Positions 28,701 to 37,585 of a DNA stretch of 64,000 nucleotides are shown piece after piece (position 1 is the first letter of the stretch; each line of letters opens with the position of its first letter). The position numbers and the translations under genes are program-made. The stretch comes from Promethearchaeota archaeon. GTDB taxonomy: Archaea; Asgardarchaeota; Lokiarchaeia; Sigyniarchaeales; SOKP01. The DNA lies in assembly GCA_030606485.1 (NCBI GenBank), contig JAUWGH010000004.1:387003-451002 (forward strand). Direction: 5' to 3'. The notes beneath the pieces were generated by a model, which did not search any database, was not told where the DNA came from, and was given only the letters and a program-made list of their open reading frames with translations.

Positions 28701-29728
28701 ATTGGATCATATACTTCTGGATATGGAGCTCCAAAGCTCATACTAATTATTTGAGCACCCTTTTCTACAGACCATTCAATAGCTTTTAGAATATCAGTAT
28801 CTTTTAAACTTCCTGATGAATTACCAGCTTTAGCATTTATTAGATTAACATTTGGAGCCACCCCTCGATATTTTCCTGAAGAAATTTCTCCATCTCCTCC
28901 TATAATTCCTGCAACATGTGTTCCATGTCCATTTCTATCTATAAAATCAGAATTATCTGTTTCTTCTCCCTTAGACGCAAAATTTATTTGCTTTATTATT
29001 CTTGTTTGAAAATCGGGATGAGGGTAAATTCCAGAATCAATAATAGATACATTAATTCCTGTACCGTCATATGTTAAATTTTCAGCACCAATTGATTGTA
29101 GCCACCAATTATTCCAGTCCACTGGATTTAAACTATTTTGTTGAATTTTCACATTATTTGGAATTGTATAAATATTTTCCTTAAAGATTTTGATGATTTC
29201 ATTGGATTCTTCAATTAAAGTTTTTAATTGTATTAATTCTGAGCTCTGACATTCCAAATATATCCCAGGAACAATATTGAATTCATATATTATGTCAAAA
29301 TTGCTAAAAAGCTTTATTATTTCTCTTAATCTTTCTTCCTTTGACAATTCTTCATTAAAAATGATTATTATTGGAACTTTTTCATCAAGTAATTTTTCTT
29401 TGTTTTTAAGTAAGGATTTTTGTAGATTTATACTATATTTAGATAACCTTTCCAACTCTAATTGATTATACTCTTTACTTCTGATGTATTTTTTATAAAT
29501 ATTATCATTAAATTCATTTGATTGCAAAAAAAAATCATTACCTGCATCTGCAATATTATAATCAAATTCTTTCTGATTTATGTTTAATAGATTATGTGAT
29601 AGTGTTAAAAAAAAGATATTTGTAAATAAAAACAAATAGATAAATGTCATATAAGCAATATTATAATAATATTTAACCAAAATTGAATTCACGTAATGGT
29701 TATGATATTTTTTATTATAAGATCTCAA
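25727..29728 (-). CDS. Membrane-anchored subtilisin-like protease, site-1-protease-like, with cytosolic zinc ribbon
   Basis: A membrane signal anchor (MTFIYLFLFTNIFFLTLSH) precedes a propeptide and an S8 catalytic domain: Asp in VSIIDSGIYPHPDF (about 231), His in NGHGTHVAGI (about 269) and Ser in SGTSMACPM (about 451). After it come a GATase-like domain (LIILQNPILPYSQSE, GGNILFLGTRYQ), long beta-sandwich extracellular regions, a C-terminal helix (IIIILIIIGVISMIIITLLLL) and a cytosolic zinc ribbon (FCPYCGQKV...FCIFCG). Subtilase plus GATase-like domain resembles eukaryotic SKI-1/S1P, which cleaves membrane-tethered proteins. The zinc ribbon on the cytosolic side is unusual. At 1333 residues it is one of the largest genes here. 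Confidence 0.9.
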   Translation of the reverse strand: MRSYNKKYHNHYVNSILVKYYYNIAYMTFIYLFLFTNIFFLTLSHNLLNINQKEFDYNIADAGNDFFLQSNEFNDNIYKKYIRSKEYNQLELERLSKYSINLQKSLLKNKEKLLDEKVPIIIIFNEELSKEERLREIIKLFSNFDIIYEFNIVPGIYLECQSSELIQLKTLIEESNEIIKIFKENIYTIPNNVKIQQNSLNPVDWNNWWLQSIGAENLTYDGTGINVSIIDSGIYPHPDFQTRIIKQINFASKGEETDNSDFIDRNGHGTHVAGIIGGDGEISSGKYRGVAPNVNLINAKAGNSSGSLKDTDILKAIEWSVEKGAQIISMSFGAPYPEVYDPITLAITNATNQGVLCVVSAGNDGPSYYSGGIPATSVNAIAVGSVDKNGNLSTFSSRGPTNTYQYFPSICAPGENIISTEAIDSIISNKKKYLGDYINYPGSYDYYPLSGTSMACPMVSGALALLLQAFPDLNPEAAKIAILKGAYKTNNHETLKIGAGIINISKSIDLLYGINSSTKDVNNITTIYPNKLPIQPFDLLNYPGDKQIFNLTVLSGITRNIAFQISDQVPGIRIELDKEKINFNSHGVDFLSIYVEILFNATPGVEKITINMSDDITGEIIDQIEIEIEKKIPEFKILYESFHGLNDWFPEYSFKQIDFYRSMKELSNLNCSPIYFMDKWTPKYNSSLNNSILSSEKLSFYDLIILQNPILPYSQSEVKSLKEYFETGGNILFLGTRYQEICIESINFLFDQLNVGIQIKEENIENSTHLGIGAILDSNEVTNFLENSSIFKGVSKFYWLTGCTFNVYGNGVSQAQLYNSSVVASCDKSDEGKGKFLAFGDLYWLLDEFYDNASYSSAHSTLLQNVIKFFLPEDDLTINLGLKSERVFSNTISLSVFIKNQTTEVGIDNLINGDSLNAFIENPVTNQVIPIILSDLGDGVYYKNSITLPNYSYKNYKITVSVKISTLIFEKRIKLLHPDKSKIPGIIDYSIEYSSITRESGIKNIIFINLDKSNCNLTAYMGIHPSSFFNSRNTINKTLNFEEESSKKFKYTFIPSIEDTTGYAFFYLIPKFSENYSNPYSNRLFFKIENNDPIINLTDSYYGSHIYFNETIVNESLIIQNTFLGTHYNFQIKANELVDYEDNQDELRVFINLFIVTSSTDGILNLLFPSDFVFLELNYNTDSKKFIGTFLIPELMNYTSYNGIIKKSVESYSGYYGLFYIIIQDSEGGTDAFYIVMTISDNRIDPSLIIIILIIIGVISMIIITLLLLSRKTRNLDKIYESYYEEDYTMTNNYKFLDEIRLKEFKFCPYCGQKVKINDKFCIFCGRNIPEII

Positions 29729-29844
29729 TAATATATCTTAATATAAATCTAATGTTAAATATTTAAAAATCTAAATAAAACTCACCAATAACTGTGGAGT
29801 TCTAAAAAGTTTAATATTAAAAGAAGAATATTATAATAGCAACT

Positions 29845-30735
29845 ATGTTTAAGAAATATGGATTTAAAACTACAAAAGAATTAGAAGTAGAAGCTACTAA
29901 GGAGAATTATGCAGTTGGAGCCTTTAATTTTAATAATCTTGAACAAATTTTAGGAATAATTAAGGCAGCATCAGAATTGAATAGTCCAGTTATTCTAGCT
30001 GCTAGTCATGGTGCAACGAAATATGCAGGAACTATCTTTTTAGTTCACTTAGCAATTGCTGCAAAAAAGAAGTTCCCTAATGTAGAAATGGCATTACACT
30101 TAGATCATGGATTGGATTTTAGTAAATGTAAGGAATGTATTGATTTAGGTTTTTCTTCTGTAATGATAGACGCAAGTAAATATCCATTAGAAGAAAATAT
30201 AAAGAAATGTAAAGAAGTGGTAGAATATGCACACAAATTTGGAGTTTCTGTTGAAGGAGAGCTTGGTCGTTTATATGGAGTAGAAGATGAGATTAATGTA
30301 TCTGAAGCTGAATCGGCTATGACAGATCCTAAAGAAGCTGCAATTTTTATTGAAAAATCAGGTATTGATTCTTTGGCCATTTCAATTGGAAATTCTCATG
30401 GATTATATAAAACTGATAATCCATTCATTGATTTTGAGAGATTAAAGGAAATAAAGGATTGTGTGTCTACACCATTAGTTTTGCATGGTGCATCTGGAAT
30501 TCCTGAAGATTCTATTCGTAAGGCTTGCAAAATAGGTATTTCAAAAGTGAATATTGATACTGAATGCAGATTAGCTTTTCGACGAGAGATTGATAAATTT
30601 ATTCATTCTAATCCATTTGATGACCATAAACCAATAACTTATGATCCAAGAAAAATTCTAACTCCTGCACTTGAATCTATTACTGAAGTAATAAAAATGA
30701 AAATAAATTGGTTTGGATCAGGAAATAAATTATAG
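29845..30735 (+). CDS. fba: Class II fructose-bisphosphate aldolase
   Basis: The enzyme reversibly joins DHAP and an aldehyde in glycolysis or gluconeogenesis. The zinc site shows LHLDHG, the Glu of VSVEGELGRLYG, SIGNSHGLYK and VLHGASGIPEDS, and the phosphate-binding end is KVNIDTECRLAFRREI. Length is 296 residues, the usual class IIB size. Many archaea use a different class I enzyme or the bifunctional FBP aldolase/phosphatase, so a bacterial-type class II aldolase may have been acquired by transfer. It may also act on tagatose bisphosphate. Confidence 0.92.
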   Translation: MFKKYGFKTTKELEVEATKENYAVGAFNFNNLEQILGIIKAASELNSPVILAASHGATKYAGTIFLVHLAIAAKKKFPNVEMALHLDHGLDFSKCKECIDLGFSSVMIDASKYPLEENIKKCKEVVEYAHKFGVSVEGELGRLYGVEDEINVSEAESAMTDPKEAAIFIEKSGIDSLAISIGNSHGLYKTDNPFIDFERLKEIKDCVSTPLVLHGASGIPEDSIRKACKIGISKVNIDTECRLAFRREIDKFIHSNPFDDHKPITYDPRKILTPALESITEVIKMKINWFGSGNKL

Positions 30736-31096
30736 TTTTTTTAATATTTCTAAATTAATTAAATAAGATATTTACTTATACTCTAGGATTTCCACTGCAA
30801 AATTATGATATTTCTTTTTTGATATTTTATCAATTTATTATTAGATTATTTAGATTTTAATTTTGAATTGTTTTTCTATTATTAAAAAAACTTAATTGAT
30901 AAATAAAAAATTATTTATATTATGAAATTACAAATTTATGGGGGGTATATTTAACTAGTTAATACTATACATTTTATTAAGTATATATTTAAAAAAATTT
31001 CAATGGAAATATAGGGGTCTTTGTTTATTTTACCATGAATCAATTAAAATAATAATTTATTTAAAAAATATATAAATCAATTTTTCATATTTACTT
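30736..31096. other. 361-nt AT-rich gap with origin-recognition-box-like motifs
   Basis: No gene or RNA is visible. Three GC-containing motifs stand out: tttccactgcaaa at 30789 (minus strand CAGTGGAAA), a G6 run at 30940-30945, and ttcaatggaaatataggggt at 30999-31018. The first and third resemble the archaeal ORB core (CAGTGGAAA, G-string) in inverted orientation around a very AT-rich middle. No orc1/cdc6 gene is adjacent, so an origin is only a possibility. Confidence 0.35.
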
Positions 31097-31381
31097 TTAT
31101 TCGATATTTAATTTCCAGAAAATTTGAGGTCTACCACGCTCTCCATTATTTCTTGCAAATTTGGAAACTATATTATTTCTTTGTAGTTTTGATAAATTAT
31201 CAAAAATAGTGGTTCTAGCTTTATTTAATTTTTTCACTAAATCTCGTCTTGTTAATGGGCCATTTTTATATAATTCTATTATTATATTATGTTGAAGAGG
31301 AGATCCATTTTCTCGTAAATTAAATCTGTTTGTTAATAAAGAATTTTTAAACATTATTTTTATCACTTTTGAAAAATACAA
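31097..31381 (-). CDS. Winged-helix transcription regulator
   Basis: The 94-residue protein has the MarR/ArsR-like order: QHNIIIELYKNGPLTRRDLV (helices 1-2), KKLNKARTTIFDNLSKLQ (recognition helix) and the wing IVSKFARNNGERGRPQIFWK. The GRPQIFWKL ending is common in archaeal winged-helix proteins. The start may be the internal ATG giving MFKNSLLT. It faces away from the RHH-winged-helix gene at 31569, sharing a 187-nt AT-rich promoter region. Confidence 0.75.
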   Translation of the reverse strand: MYFSKVIKIMFKNSLLTNRFNLRENGSPLQHNIIIELYKNGPLTRRDLVKKLNKARTTIFDNLSKLQRNNIVSKFARNNGERGRPQIFWKLNIE

Positions 31382-31568
31382 TAGAAATTTATTATTCTAA
31401 ATATATTAAAAATTGTTTAATATTTAAATGATGCTTATTTACATATAAATAACATACTCTTACCATATTTTCACCATAAGATTTTTAAATGTCGATTTTT
31501 GTCTTATTATTAAAAGTAAAAATGTTAGAAATAAAGATCAAAAGTAATTAAACGGTTTTAATTAATTA

Positions 31569-31934
31569 ATGACAGATACTGAAAGAACTACAATAACACT
31601 AAGTAATTATCATATGAATATTATCAAAAATTTAATAGGTATTAAAGGTAATACTGCAGCTTCAGTTATAGCTGGAATTATTTCTTCTTGGATAGATCAA
31701 AATTTACAGGAAATTAAAGACCATCTTCAAATGAAAAATATAATGTTACCTCCCTCAGAAGAAGAAATTAATAAAAAATTAGAATCTGTTATGGAAAATT
31801 TTGAAAAATTGAAATTAGATGATCTCGCAAAGTTATGTAAAATTGATAGACAATTAATTATTGAAAATATATCCTATTGGAGTAAAAAATATAATATTAT
31901 AATTAGTGGAGATTATATAATTAAAAAGAAATAA
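31569..31934 (+). CDS. Ribbon-helix-helix protein with C-terminal helical/winged-helix-like domain
   Basis: The N-terminus RTTITLSNYHMNIIKNLIGI plus NTAASVIAGIISSWIDQ fits an RHH DNA-binding motif (strand, helix A, turn, helix B). A linker (LPPSEEEINKKLESVMEN) leads to a second small domain, LDDLAKLCKIDRQLIIENIS then YNIIISGDYIIKK, which looks like a winged helix. It lies 125 nt upstream of the repeat-bearing surface protein and may regulate it; that link is inference. Confidence 0.7.
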   Translation: MTDTERTTITLSNYHMNIIKNLIGIKGNTAASVIAGIISSWIDQNLQEIKDHLQMKNIMLPPSEEEINKKLESVMENFEKLKLDDLAKLCKIDRQLIIENISYWSKKYNIIISGDYIIKKK

Positions 31935-32059
31935 AATGTCCTAAATAATTTTTTTTTGTCTTGACAAATTTCAAAATCTTCCTAACATTCACTAAAAATT
32001 TTTTTAGAAAAGAAAAAAATTAAACAGTAAGTTTAAATATATAAATATAAAAAATTTTT

Positions 32060-33592
32060 GTGCCTTATCTTAAAAAAATATCACTAATAATTCTTATTTT
32101 GCTTTTTTTAGCACAATTAATAATAATTATTCCAAATATAATTGCAGTACTTCAAATAAATATTTTGAATTTTAACACTGATAAAAATGAATATTTTACG
32201 GATGAGAATATAATAATAGAAGCTTCTTGGGATTTAAATTACAATCCGATTGAAGAATGGGCATATGTTCAGATACAACTCTATAATAATCTTGATCAGA
32301 TATTATGGTGCTCAGAGCAAAATGATAGTATGGGAATAATTAATAAAACTTGGGATATCAATATAATAGATTTGAATTTTAATTTTTCGGAAAATTCTAT
32401 CAACTTTAGTGTTATTTTTTATCTTTTTCATATAGTTGGTGAGGAAATTATTTTTTCTGGTCCTATTGCTATAAAATCTATTCAAATTTCGAAAAAATTA
32501 ATTTCTTGCTCTTTATTCAATTATACAGAAAAAATCAATTACGGTGAATCCATAAGTTTTCAAGCTCTATTCTATAATATCACAAAAAATGAAACTTATT
32601 ATCCTGATAATCTTTCAATCACTTTAGAATTATATAAGGCAAATAAGTCTATTTTTAGTCAAAACTATAATACTGTAAATGGATCGATTAATATTACTAT
32701 CTCAACCTCAACATTTTTAATTGTTGGTCAAATTGAATTAAAATTAATAGCTTCTGAGAATTTCTTTTATTTTGGCAATATTTTCAGTTATGATTTAGAA
32801 GTCGAGAAATTGAATTTATTATGTTCTTTATCGAATTATACAGAAAAGATTAATTACGGTGAATCCATAAGTTTTCAAGCTCTATTCTATAATATCACCA
32901 AAAATGAAACTTATTATCCTGATAATCTGTTAGTAACCCTAGAAATCTATAAACAAAAGGAATTAGTTTACGATGAACAATATAATACTATAAATGGGTT
33001 AATATATATTACTATCTCAACTTTAACATTCCCAATTATTGGTGAATTTAAATTAAATTTAATAACCCCTAATGATAATATTTATTTTAATCAAATTTTT
33101 ACTTACAGTTTAAAAGTTCAAAGGTTGGGAATAAATTATTCTATAAATGAATATAATCATAATGTAAAATATAACGAAGATACAACAATTAACATAAGAT
33201 TTTTTAACCACAGTAATGGTCAAATTCGATATTTAGAAATCATTAACATAAGTGTGAGAATTTTTTCAAATAATACTCTGATTTACAAAAGTTTTTATAA
33301 TAGTAATAAAAATGGGACACTTATTATAGTAATTCCAAGCGAAATATTTGAAGAAAGTGGAGAAAAATTAATTTACATCGACATTTACAATAATTTATAT
33401 TACAAAGATCTATCAATCAACTTAACATTAGTTTTTAATAATAACCAAAATGAAAATAATTTAATCTTTACTTTTGGTAATGTAATTTTAGTTTTTGTTA
33501 TAAGTCTTATTAGTGGTGCAGGAACTTTATTTATTTTCCAAAGAAAGAGAAAATTTAATAAAAATATATTTGAGATAACATTCAAACATTAA
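32060..33592 (+). CDS. Surface-anchored protein with duplicated extracellular domains
   Basis: The start is GTG at 32060. An N-terminal signal sequence (ISLIILILLFLAQLIIIIPN) and a C-terminal helix (NVILVFVISLISGAGTLFIF) with a basic tail enclose a beta-rich extracellular region dense in NxS/T sites. Two consecutive ~100-residue domains begin with the same block, NYTEKINYGESISFQALFYN, followed by ITKNETYYPDNL. A third, weaker copy starts near INYSINEYNHNVKY. Ig-like or cadherin-like sandwiches are likely from length and strand pattern. Possible roles are adhesion or S-layer association. Confidence 0.75.
   Translation: MPYLKKISLIILILLFLAQLIIIIPNIIAVLQINILNFNTDKNEYFTDENIIIEASWDLNYNPIEEWAYVQIQLYNNLDQILWCSEQNDSMGIINKTWDINIIDLNFNFSENSINFSVIFYLFHIVGEEIIFSGPIAIKSIQISKKLISCSLFNYTEKINYGESISFQALFYNITKNETYYPDNLSITLELYKANKSIFSQNYNTVNGSINITISTSTFLIVGQIELKLIASENFFYFGNIFSYDLEVEKLNLLCSLSNYTEKINYGESISFQALFYNITKNETYYPDNLLVTLEIYKQKELVYDEQYNTINGLIYITISTLTFPIIGEFKLNLITPNDNIYFNQIFTYSLKVQRLGINYSINEYNHNVKYNEDTTINIRFFNHSNGQIRYLEIINISVRIFSNNTLIYKSFYNSNKNGTLIIVIPSEIFEESGEKLIYIDIYNNLYYKDLSINLTLVFNNNQNENNLIFTFGNVILVFVISLISGAGTLFIFQRKRKFNKNIFEITFKH
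32519..32921 (+). repeat. Near-identical ~105-bp DNA repeats inside the surface protein gene
   Basis: The segment starting aattatacagaaaaaatcaa at 32519 recurs at 32836 with very few changes (aaaaaatc/aaaagatt) over about 100 bp, a spacing of about 317 bp. Flanking parts of the two domains are far more diverged. This indicates local gene conversion or a recent partial duplication. Confidence 0.75.
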
Positions 33593-33628
33593 AGCAATTA
33601 TAAATTTTCGAATTAATTAAACCAAAAT

Positions 33629-35431
33629 TTATGAGACATAATAAAATTCATTTATTTTTTTCTGATATTCATCTTTTGTACTTCCTAGTTTATTTACTCT
33701 GGGTCGTTTCGTTAAATTATCTCGTCTAAATGTAATATCCATAACTTTAAGAAATCTGTTAAAACCATCTCTCAACCCCAATGGAACTGAAGCATGTCCT
33801 TTTATTCCTGGGACACCCTCAAAAATCAAAATTGAATCTGCAATGAAATCTTGCGTAACTATATCATGTTCGACAACAAAAGCTGCTTTTTTCAGTTCTT
33901 CAATAACTTTTCTAATTAATTGAGCAACATTTAATCTCATTTCAACATCTAAAAAAGCGCAAGGTTCGTCCAGTAAAAATATATCTGCTTTTTCAGCCAA
34001 GCATTTTGCGATTTCAACACGTTGTAGCTCACCTCCACTTAATTCAGTAATCTTTCTTTGTTCAATATTTCGTAAATTGAGGTTATTGATTAAACGTTTT
34101 ATAATAGGTGGAGATAAATGAGGTTTTGATTTAATATTAGATATTATATTGCCAACCGTTAAATCTTGTTCTGGTTTAATATATTGTGGTTTTATTGATA
34201 CGATAAGTTCAGTAGATTCTTTTTGAGAAATAACTTTCTTAAGATTCATCTGATTGGCTATAAGATTAATGAATGTAGTCTTCCCAATAGCATTTGGGCC
34301 TAAGATCCCTATAACTTCACCAGCATGTATCTCACTACCTGATACTTTTAAATGAAACTCTCCTCTGTGTGTTTCTAAATCATTATATGAAAAAATAATT
34401 TTTCCTTTGTCAAAAGAAGAAATTTGTGGAGGACGGACATGAAAAATTATCGAGTCTTCTCGAATGCGCATATTTTCATCTTTGATGTAACCTTGTAAGT
34501 AAATGTTTATTCCATTACGTACACTTTGAGGGTGTGAAATTATTCCATATACTCCGGGTTTTCCGTAAAAAATTGCTACGTAATCACTTAAATAATCTAG
34601 GATAGCTAGATCATGCTCAACAACTACGATTGTTTTCCCTTTTTCTGCTAAGGATCTAATAATTCTTGCTATTTTAATTCGTTCACTTACGTCTAAATAT
34701 GATGTTGGCTCGTCTATCAAATATACATCGCCATTTCTTAAAACTGCAACTGCTATTAACATTCTTTGTAATTCTCCTCCAGATAAGACAGAAATCTCTC
34801 TATTCAAAATTTTACTTAAGTTTAATTTTTTAATGATTTCGTCTAAATAATAATTATTACATATTCCTTTCAAGATATCTCCCACTTTTCCTGAAACCCT
34901 TTTAGGAGTATCAGTAATATTTTGGGGTTTATGGATTATCTTAATATTTTTTTCCCTTAAATCAATAAAATATCCTTGTAATTCTGAACCTTTAAATTGA
35001 TTTATAATTTTATTCCAATCTGGAGTATCATTACCGAATTTGCCTAAATTAAGAATTATTTCTCCTGCTAAAATTTTTAACATAGTACTTTTTCCACAAC
35101 CATTGGGTCCAATTAATCCTAAAACACTTCCCTTCTTAGGTATTGCCATACGAAATAAAGCAAAGCCATCTATAGCATATCTATGGGAGATTTCATTTCT
35201 CAACATATCAGGTAGATTTACTATGCTGATACTATTAAATGGACACTTTTTAACACAAATTCCGCATCCAGAGCACAAATTTTCAAAAATTTCAATTTTT
35301 TTCTCATTTATTAAATTTATTGTTTTAACACCTGTTCTCACCATAGGACAATATTTTATACAAGGTTTTTGACCAAATGGACTACATTTATGTGGTTTAC
35401 AAGTCTCTCTATCAAGAACGGCTATTCGCAT
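33629..35431 (-). CDS. abce1: ABCE1/Rli1 ribosome-recycling ATPase
   Basis: ABCE1 splits terminated ribosomes with aRF1/Pelota. Two [4Fe-4S] sites are visible at the N-terminus: C11, C16, C24, C28 and CSGCGICVKKCP (C53, C56, C59, C63). Two ABC domains follow with Walker A IGPNGCGKST and LGPNAIGKTT, signatures LSGGELQRM and LSGGELQRVEI, and Walker B LIDEPTSYLDV and LLDEPCAFLDV. The length of 600 residues is typical. It diverges from LysRS across a 103-nt promoter region, and both are translation genes. Confidence 0.97.
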   Translation of the reverse strand: MRIAVLDRETCKPHKCSPFGQKPCIKYCPMVRTGVKTINLINEKKIEIFENLCSGCGICVKKCPFNSISIVNLPDMLRNEISHRYAIDGFALFRMAIPKKGSVLGLIGPNGCGKSTMLKILAGEIILNLGKFGNDTPDWNKIINQFKGSELQGYFIDLREKNIKIIHKPQNITDTPKRVSGKVGDILKGICNNYYLDEIIKKLNLSKILNREISVLSGGELQRMLIAVAVLRNGDVYLIDEPTSYLDVSERIKIARIIRSLAEKGKTIVVVEHDLAILDYLSDYVAIFYGKPGVYGIISHPQSVRNGINIYLQGYIKDENMRIREDSIIFHVRPPQISSFDKGKIIFSYNDLETHRGEFHLKVSGSEIHAGEVIGILGPNAIGKTTFINLIANQMNLKKVISQKESTELIVSIKPQYIKPEQDLTVGNIISNIKSKPHLSPPIIKRLINNLNLRNIEQRKITELSGGELQRVEIAKCLAEKADIFLLDEPCAFLDVEMRLNVAQLIRKVIEELKKAAFVVEHDIVTQDFIADSILIFEGVPGIKGHASVPLGLRDGFNRFLKVMDITFRRDNLTKRPRVNKLGSTKDEYQKKINEFYYVS

Positions 35432-35534
35432 ATTTAATTTACATTTAATTATATTTAAAAACTAAAAATTAAATTTGTCTAAAAACTTTTATCTTTATAT
35501 TAATAAAGAATATTTAATTTTTAATTAAAATATA

Positions 35535-37253
35535 TTGAGGACTTTGCACAAAGAGTACCCTATTCACTGGCTTGAAAAAATTATTAATAAAATTTTAAAC
35601 AAAAATTTATTAGAAATTACTTTAGCTACTGGTAAAACACCCTCTGGACATATTCATATTGGGATTTTAAGAGAGCTAATAATATGTGATTCAATTCGTA
35701 GAAAATTAGAGGAATATGATAAAAAAGTAAATTTTTTCTTATTTATCGATAGTTTAGATGCTGCTAAACGCTTTCCTGAATATATTGAAAAAACTTTTAC
35801 AAAAAAATATTTAGGAAAACCATTCTCGAAAATTCCGTGCCCCTTCGATGAATCGGATTGTAAAAGTTATTCTGATTATTTTGGAACAGAACTCATCTCA
35901 ACTTTTAAACAATTTGGAATAAAAGTTGATATAATTTGGACTCATGAATTATATCAGGATTCGATAATGAAGGATAAGATAAGAATCTCGTTAAATAATA
36001 CTGATAAAATCAAGGAGATAGTTAGAAAAAATATTTTACCAACTTTAGACGAAAAAAATAGGAAATTATTTATAGATACTCAAAAGGACTGGTTTCCAGC
36101 GATGGTTATTTGCGAAAAATGTGGTAAAATGCAAAAAATAGATGATAATAATTCAATACAACCTAATCGTGTTTTATCTTATGACAAAAATAAAGATACT
36201 GTTTCCTTTTCTTGCACATCATGCGGTAATAGTGGAGAAATTCCAATTAATAAAGGAGAATTAAAATTAAATTGGCGAGTTGATTGGCCTGCTAAATGGG
36301 CAATATTTAAAACTACTTGTGAACCTGCAGGAAAAGATCATAGCGTTAAAGGAGGATCTTATGACACTGGTTTGGAAATATGTAAAACTATTTTCAATTA
36401 TGATGGACCAATCAAATTAAGTTATGAATGGTTAAGATTGGGAGATCAGGATATGAAGACATCAAAGGGAATAATCTTTACACCAAAAAAATACCTTGAA
36501 ATAGCTAATCCCGAAATTTTACGCATGTTATTTTTAAGAACACTTCCAAATAAACATATTTCATTTAGACTTGAAGAATTATATCAGCTTTACGACTATT
36601 ATGAAAAAATGGAAAACGTTTATTATAATATTGAACGTGTTAGTTCAGAAACAGAAGAAAAATTTCTAAAATATATTTATCCACTATGTCAAACAAATAG
36701 TATTTCAACGAAAAAACCTCTTAGATTACCTTTTAAGTATTTAACTACTATAGTACAATTAAAAAACATTCTAAAAATCGAGGAAATATATGAAAAAGCA
36801 AGAAAAATTTTAAAATATAAAGGTTTTGATGAGAATCTTCCTTTTAATGATTTTGAAACACAATTAAATAGGGCGGAAAAATGGATAAATGAAATAAAAT
36901 ATATTTTGAAAAATGAAAAAAATGAATCCATTAAAAGAAAAATAATGAATAAAGTAACAATATTTGAAGTTCCTGATACCGTTTCAGAAGATATTAAAAG
37001 TAATTTAAGTCCCACTCAAAAATTAGGAATAAAAATGTTAAAGATGTTTTTAATCTCAAATAAGGATTTAATTGATGAAGTAATTCAAAATAAAATTTTT
37101 GATATAGCTAAAAATGAATTAAAAATCAAACCCCAGAAATTTTTTAAAGTAATTTATTTAATATTAATAGGAAAAGAATTCGGTCCAAGATTAGGGCCAT
37201 TTCTTCTAATGTTGGATAAAGTTTGGCTAATAAATCGTTTATCTATTGAATGA
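35535..37253 (+). CDS. lysS: Class I lysyl-tRNA synthetase
   Basis: The enzyme charges tRNA-Lys with lysine. The class I signatures are TPSGHIHIG (residues 35-43) and the KMSKS-like MKTSKGIIFTP near residue 307. Two CxxC pairs (VICEKCGKM and FSCTSCGNS) form the zinc site typical of archaeal LysRS-I. The motif NWRVDWPAKW is also family-specific. The start is TTG at 35535 without a clear ribosome-binding site; an in-frame TTG nine bases later follows gagg. The 572-residue length is normal. Presence of LysRS-I rather than class II LysRS fits an archaeon. Confidence 0.96.
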   Translation: MRTLHKEYPIHWLEKIINKILNKNLLEITLATGKTPSGHIHIGILRELIICDSIRRKLEEYDKKVNFFLFIDSLDAAKRFPEYIEKTFTKKYLGKPFSKIPCPFDESDCKSYSDYFGTELISTFKQFGIKVDIIWTHELYQDSIMKDKIRISLNNTDKIKEIVRKNILPTLDEKNRKLFIDTQKDWFPAMVICEKCGKMQKIDDNNSIQPNRVLSYDKNKDTVSFSCTSCGNSGEIPINKGELKLNWRVDWPAKWAIFKTTCEPAGKDHSVKGGSYDTGLEICKTIFNYDGPIKLSYEWLRLGDQDMKTSKGIIFTPKKYLEIANPEILRMLFLRTLPNKHISFRLEELYQLYDYYEKMENVYYNIERVSSETEEKFLKYIYPLCQTNSISTKKPLRLPFKYLTTIVQLKNILKIEEIYEKARKILKYKGFDENLPFNDFETQLNRAEKWINEIKYILKNEKNESIKRKIMNKVTIFEVPDTVSEDIKSNLSPTQKLGIKMLKMFLISNKDLIDEVIQNKIFDIAKNELKIKPQKFFKVIYLILIGKEFGPRLGPFLLMLDKVWLINRLSIE

Positions 37254-37290
37254 AGAATTCTTTTATAGATTCATTTTGCCTGTGCTTTTT

Positions 37291-37512
37291 CTATAATTTT
37301 TTAGAAACACTCTTTTTAATTTTATTCTTAAATCGTTTAAATATTGATCCTTTCATTTCTTTTTCTTTTTTTTCTTGTTGGATTTTTTGGAAGCATTTAT
37401 CACAATATTCTTTAGTTTCTGAAATCATGTTGTTGCATTTTAAACAATGCTTATGTGGATAGATCAATTCAGTTTTTTTTTTATACTTTTCAAACTTACT
37501 CAACAGATTCAC
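37291..37512 (-). CDS. Small zinc-ribbon protein (DUF2116-like)
   Basis: The 73-residue protein carries PHKHCLKCNNMISETKEYCD and KCFQKIQQEKKEKEM, giving a C-x2-C...C-x2-C cluster like that of archaeal DUF2116 proteins (HKHC..CG...FCS..C), followed by a lysine-rich helix. The membrane helix present in many DUF2116 members is absent. It converges on LysRS. Zinc binding is seen from the motif; function is unknown. Confidence 0.7.
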   Translation of the reverse strand: MNLLSKFEKYKKKTELIYPHKHCLKCNNMISETKEYCDKCFQKIQQEKKEKEMKGSIFKRFKNKIKKSVSKKL

Positions 37513-37585
37513 CTTATCACAAAATTATTTAGATAATTAAAAAAATTATTGGCTTTTTAAAGGATTTATTAAAAATAATGAATAG

